A stretch of 64,000 nucleotides of DNA from Lumbricus rubellus. Lineage: Eukaryota; Annelida; Clitellata; Crassiclitellata; Lumbricidae. The stretch lies in contig OX243822.1 of the NCBI GenBank assembly GCA_945859605.1, positions 15,757,171-15,821,170 on the forward strand. Direction: 5' to 3'. Position numbers and translations under genes: made by a program. The notes below the pieces were generated by a model that was not told where the DNA came from, made no database searches, and saw nothing but the letters and a program-made list of their open reading frames with translations. This document shows positions 61,357-64,000 of the stretch, one piece after another; position 1 is the first letter of the stretch, and every line of letters starts with the position of its first letter.

Positions 61357-64000
61357 GTGAGTATCCTGCGCTTGGCTGGCCTGGCCGGCTCTTTTTTCTT
61401 CTTCTTCGTTCTTGGCCGTATATATGTATGTGCATGCGTCTTTCTATTCTTTGGAGGGAAAGTCGAACATAAAAGTTGCATATAAACGATTTTGTGTGTG
61501 TAGTTTCTTCTTCTGTGCGGTTTTAGGTCAGGCAGTTTTTTTGTTAGGATTTCACTGACGTTTATCCATTCATTCATTCATTCATTTATACCACTCATTC
61601 ATTCACGTAGAACCTTTAAGTAGCGCCTATTCTACTCCAAGGTGCTTGTAGTAAATTGTAGTTCTTGGTTCTATGATCAGTATAAATCGCCAATATGGTT
61701 TTACTTGTTGCAATAATTATTACAGAACTTTGTTATTAGTTTGCCATTTTCTGGCTATTTTAGCTGTACAGTTTACACTGATATTTATTTGTCCTAGTAA
61801 TTAGAATCTTTCAATGAATTATATAGCCTACTTTTCCAGAAATTTTTAAAATAGATATTTGACAGTAATTTGTCAAGGAAGTTATGAAAAAAAATTGATT
61901 CTGGTTAGTTTGAGTTTTAATACTGTTAGTACTACTTACTTTCAGAGTTTAAAAAAAAATGATTCTCACATACGGTAGATTCTTTTGAAGTGATTCTATT
62001 TTCATTCTTCCTGTGGATTCTTCTTGTTCACAGATTTTACGTTTTTGTCTTAGTCTTTCTAAAATTGTCTTGGTTTTTGTTTAGATTCAATTGGAGGAGA
62101 TAAAGACACTCCAAGGTAAGACCTCTAAGGCTGGTTATTAACTTTTGGATAAATTACACCTTTGGCATCAACTCTTATGGTACATTTTATTCACTTTTAG
62201 TTAGTCCTTTTCACTGTTTATAGCTTGTGTGGTGGCTTGTGGCATTTTAGTGAAGTTTCTTGTATTGTAATTAAAATCTGTGGGGTACTCAAGTGATGAG
62301 GTTGACCATATCAGTAGAGTAAGTATTTAATTAATATTTCATTGTCTTGAATAAAATAACATTCCTTTACCGTACTTATATCCTTCGAAGGATAAACTTC
62401 TTAAAACTTCCAGTGTCAGAAATCCATCAGTCCCTTAATTTCATACTTTGCTCGTTATTAACTTTAAAATATCTTCTTCTCCCTTTAGCTACTGGCTCTG
62501 ACGTGTGTCTTGATCACATGGTATGTAAGTCTGGCAAGTGAATCTCATATGTATGGTCTATTCCTTCATTCACCTTGAACAATAAGTGTGCTTGGAACTG
62601 AATACGTATATTGCACTTGTAAATTTCTTAAGGAGATCTGTACTATATGTAGGCTCTTCTATTTGCCCACTGCATTCTTATATATTATAACACTCTACTT
62701 TTGATCCCTGTGTGAGATCTGTCACTGGTTAGAGGCCATTGTGAAATGTTACGTGTGATGACTATCTGAGATGGGTATATAATCCAAACTGGGTCTTGGC
62801 CAGAATTTCTCAGGGATCTTATTCGTTCTCTTCTTTCTGCATCATCTCATTGATCTCTCCATACTCTGGACAAGTCTGACTTGTTTGCTCCAGGAGCTAG
62901 GACCACTAATGCTTAAACTCGATTCCTTTTCCATCAATGGACCTTCCCTTCCTCCTTCCACCACAGAGGACTCTTCTCTCTGGATCGCTATCTCTCTCTT
63001 CTTAATACCTATTATTTTCTCTCGGGTTCTCATCCTGGGAGCACTACTGAATGGCAATTTGGTTGTGAGCAACGCTATAGAAATGACTAATTACATTACA
63101 TTACAGCTTTAGAAGTGACATTTTGTTACGTTTCCTGTTGACTTTCAGTTGTCCGACAGAAGGATGCAGTGGAGCAGGTCACATAAACCGGAAATTTACA
63201 CGACATCGCACGTAAGCGTTTTAAATCAATGGCAATGGTGTGGGTGGTGGGAGGGGTGGAGAGGGTAGTGGCTCAGGGTGTTTGAGAAGGATGTGGTAAT
63301 TGATTCTTTATAGTGCATGCTAGTTGGGACCCTGCTATCGGGGTATGAGTCGGCAGTGCCTCTGAGCAGAAATCTTGAGAGGCGCTATAAGAAGTACTCG
63401 TGCGTACGTACGTAGAATGCTATTCAGATGTATAACTGTCCTTGTTTTTAACTTTTCAACTTTCAACAAGTGAACTTTGTCCTGTGACTTGTTTTGATTG
63501 TCAACAAATTATCATTTTCATACAAATTTGTGACAAACCTTTGTAATTGTAATCGTACATTTATATAGCGCCCCTTCAAGAGAACTCCTCAGAGGCGCTC
63601 CCGACCTGACACCAAACCACAATCAAAGAGAATGGTTGTCAAATGCTTGCAAAAAGGGCATAGAAAGACAAAGAAGTTCATTACGTAGACTAATAGGTAA
63701 CTTATTCCAGAAAGAAAGCAAACCTTGGTACTTAGCTTTTCTGATTTTTCTGCAGGGTGCAAGGATGCCCGCTTGCAGGGAAGAGGCGCCAACCGAAGGA
63801 CGGTGCCGCCGGTCCGCACCAGGCGAAGCGATCGAAACGGGAGCCGACCGCAAAGTTCATAAAGGAAAACCAACAGTTCGTGCTCAACTGCGGCAACACG
63901 ATCGCCGGCAAGACGCGAAAAACGTCGAAGAACACCGTCGGCCAACTCATCCAGATGAAAGAGATGCAACGCGAGGCGACGGAGTTGCTAGTCAACGCGG
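61314..64000 (+). CDS. MYT1/ST18-type C2HC zinc-finger transcription factor, 5' part
   Basis: Plus-strand exons 61314-61356, 62085-62115, 63149-63211 and 63756 to the edge join in frame (phases 0-1, 1-2, 2-2, 2-). From the ATG at 61323 the reading is MKGTSSKVIMPYSIGGDKDT then PSCPTEGCSGAGHINRKFTR, HRTVQGCPLAGKRR. The finger C-x4-C-x4-H-x7-H-x5-C (C23, C28, H33, H41, C47) is the distinctive MYT1-family C2HC module, split across exons 3 and 4. After it comes a basic KRSKREPTAKFIKENQQ segment. MYT1 relatives are neural/neuroendocrine repressors with several such fingers; the others would lie beyond the window. Exon 1 may hold the start or follow upstream coding exons. Confidence 0.88.
61357..62084. 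other. intron of the MYT1-type gene
   Basis: AT-rich, with CATTCATT repeats at 61567-61605 that are the reverse tail of a small LINE remnant (about 61567-61650). Nothing else seen. Confidence 0.5.
62085..62115 (+). CDS. MYT1-type gene, 31-nt microexon
   Basis: Acceptor TTTTGTTTAG, donor CAAG/GTAAGACC; phase 1-2, encoding SIGGDKDTP. Confidence 0.8.
62790..63112 (+). mobile_element. LINE 3' end, (ACATT)n tail
   Basis: Degenerate coding remnant, then TGGGAGCACTACTGAATGG..GCAACGCTATAGAAATG and TTACATTACATTACA. Same general 3' layout as other LINEs here. Ends 36 bases before exon 63149. Confidence 0.65.
63149..63211 (+). CDS. MYT1-type gene, exon 3 (C2HC finger, first part)
   Basis: Acceptor GTTGACTTTCAG, donor GCAC/GTAAGCGT, phase 2-2. 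Encodes CPTEGCSGAGHINRKFTRHR. Confidence 0.92.
63545..63740 (-). mobile_element. LINE ORF2 C-terminus / 3' end
   Basis: Minus strand reads YQGLLSFWNKLPISLRNELL (WN.LP motif), then GGGAGCGCCTCTGAGGAG..TTGAAGGGGCGCTATATAAA. Ends about 15 bases before the acceptor of the last exon, so it may supply part of its polypyrimidine/branch region. Confidence 0.8.
63756..64000 (+). CDS. MYT1-type gene, exon 4 (finger end and basic region), cut by window edge
   Basis: Acceptor GATTTTTCTGCAG. Begins by completing Thr, then VQGCPLAGKRR supplies the last Cys ligand. GC-rich coding with no stop to the window end. Confidence 0.9.

Overview
This is animal (metazoan) nuclear DNA: spliced genes with short exons and long introns, GT/AG splice sites, several tRNA-derived SINE families, many non-LTR retrotransposon 3' ends, hAT and TTAA-type MITEs, micro/minisatellites and CpG-rich islands. 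The short word TAGGCCTA recurs often in the non-coding DNA. An invertebrate, possibly a marine deuterostome, is my best guess; the sequence does not prove the taxon.

Four genes can be built from exons whose splice phases agree. (1) Minus strand, about 0.7-12.3 kb: a gene with an arginine-type mono-ADP-ribosyltransferase (ART) exon spliced in phase into exons that resemble the N-terminal domain of an M17 (W07G4.4-like) leucyl aminopeptidase. Its catalytic peptidase part would lie beyond the left edge. This apparent ART-M17 fusion is the most unusual object here. (2) Minus strand, 25.3-32.1 kb: a complete Ajuba/LIMD1/WTIP-family gene (8 coding exons, 479 aa, FPPPP motif plus three LIM domains). 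(3) Plus strand, 38.6-44.2 kb: a nuclear-receptor gene with a full ligand-binding domain on five phase-matched exons but no visible DNA-binding zinc fingers, so a possible DBD-less receptor. (4) Plus strand, 61.3 kb to the right edge: 5' exons of a MYT1/ST18-type gene with one C2HC zinc finger split over two exons. CpG-rich islands at 55.5, 57 and 59 kb may hold its promoters or 5' UTR exons.

The rest is mostly repeats. 1.4-4.0 kb is an approximately 50-bp minisatellite; 21.9-24.2 kb is an 80-bp minisatellite of about 29 units with no stop in any minus frame, which creates false ORFs of up to 586 aa. 8.3-8.7 kb is a foldback element with GGGGTAAT-rich arms and a 9-bp direct repeat at its ends. 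At least eight tiny TTAA-ended hairpin MITEs (65-80 bp, one enlarged by an insert) are scattered through the window. Several hAT-like elements have 8-bp target duplications, including one nested inside another MITE (15.8-16.3 kb) and one inside a SINE (40.97-41.19 kb). A degenerate mariner-like transposase lies at 19.2-20.3 kb. SINEs and LINE 3' ends share a terminal hairpin (AGCGCCTCT/AGAGGCGCT) with compensatory changes between families.

The genes show no operon-like link. The Ajuba-type and receptor genes are arranged head to head, with 32.1-38.6 kb between their coding starts.
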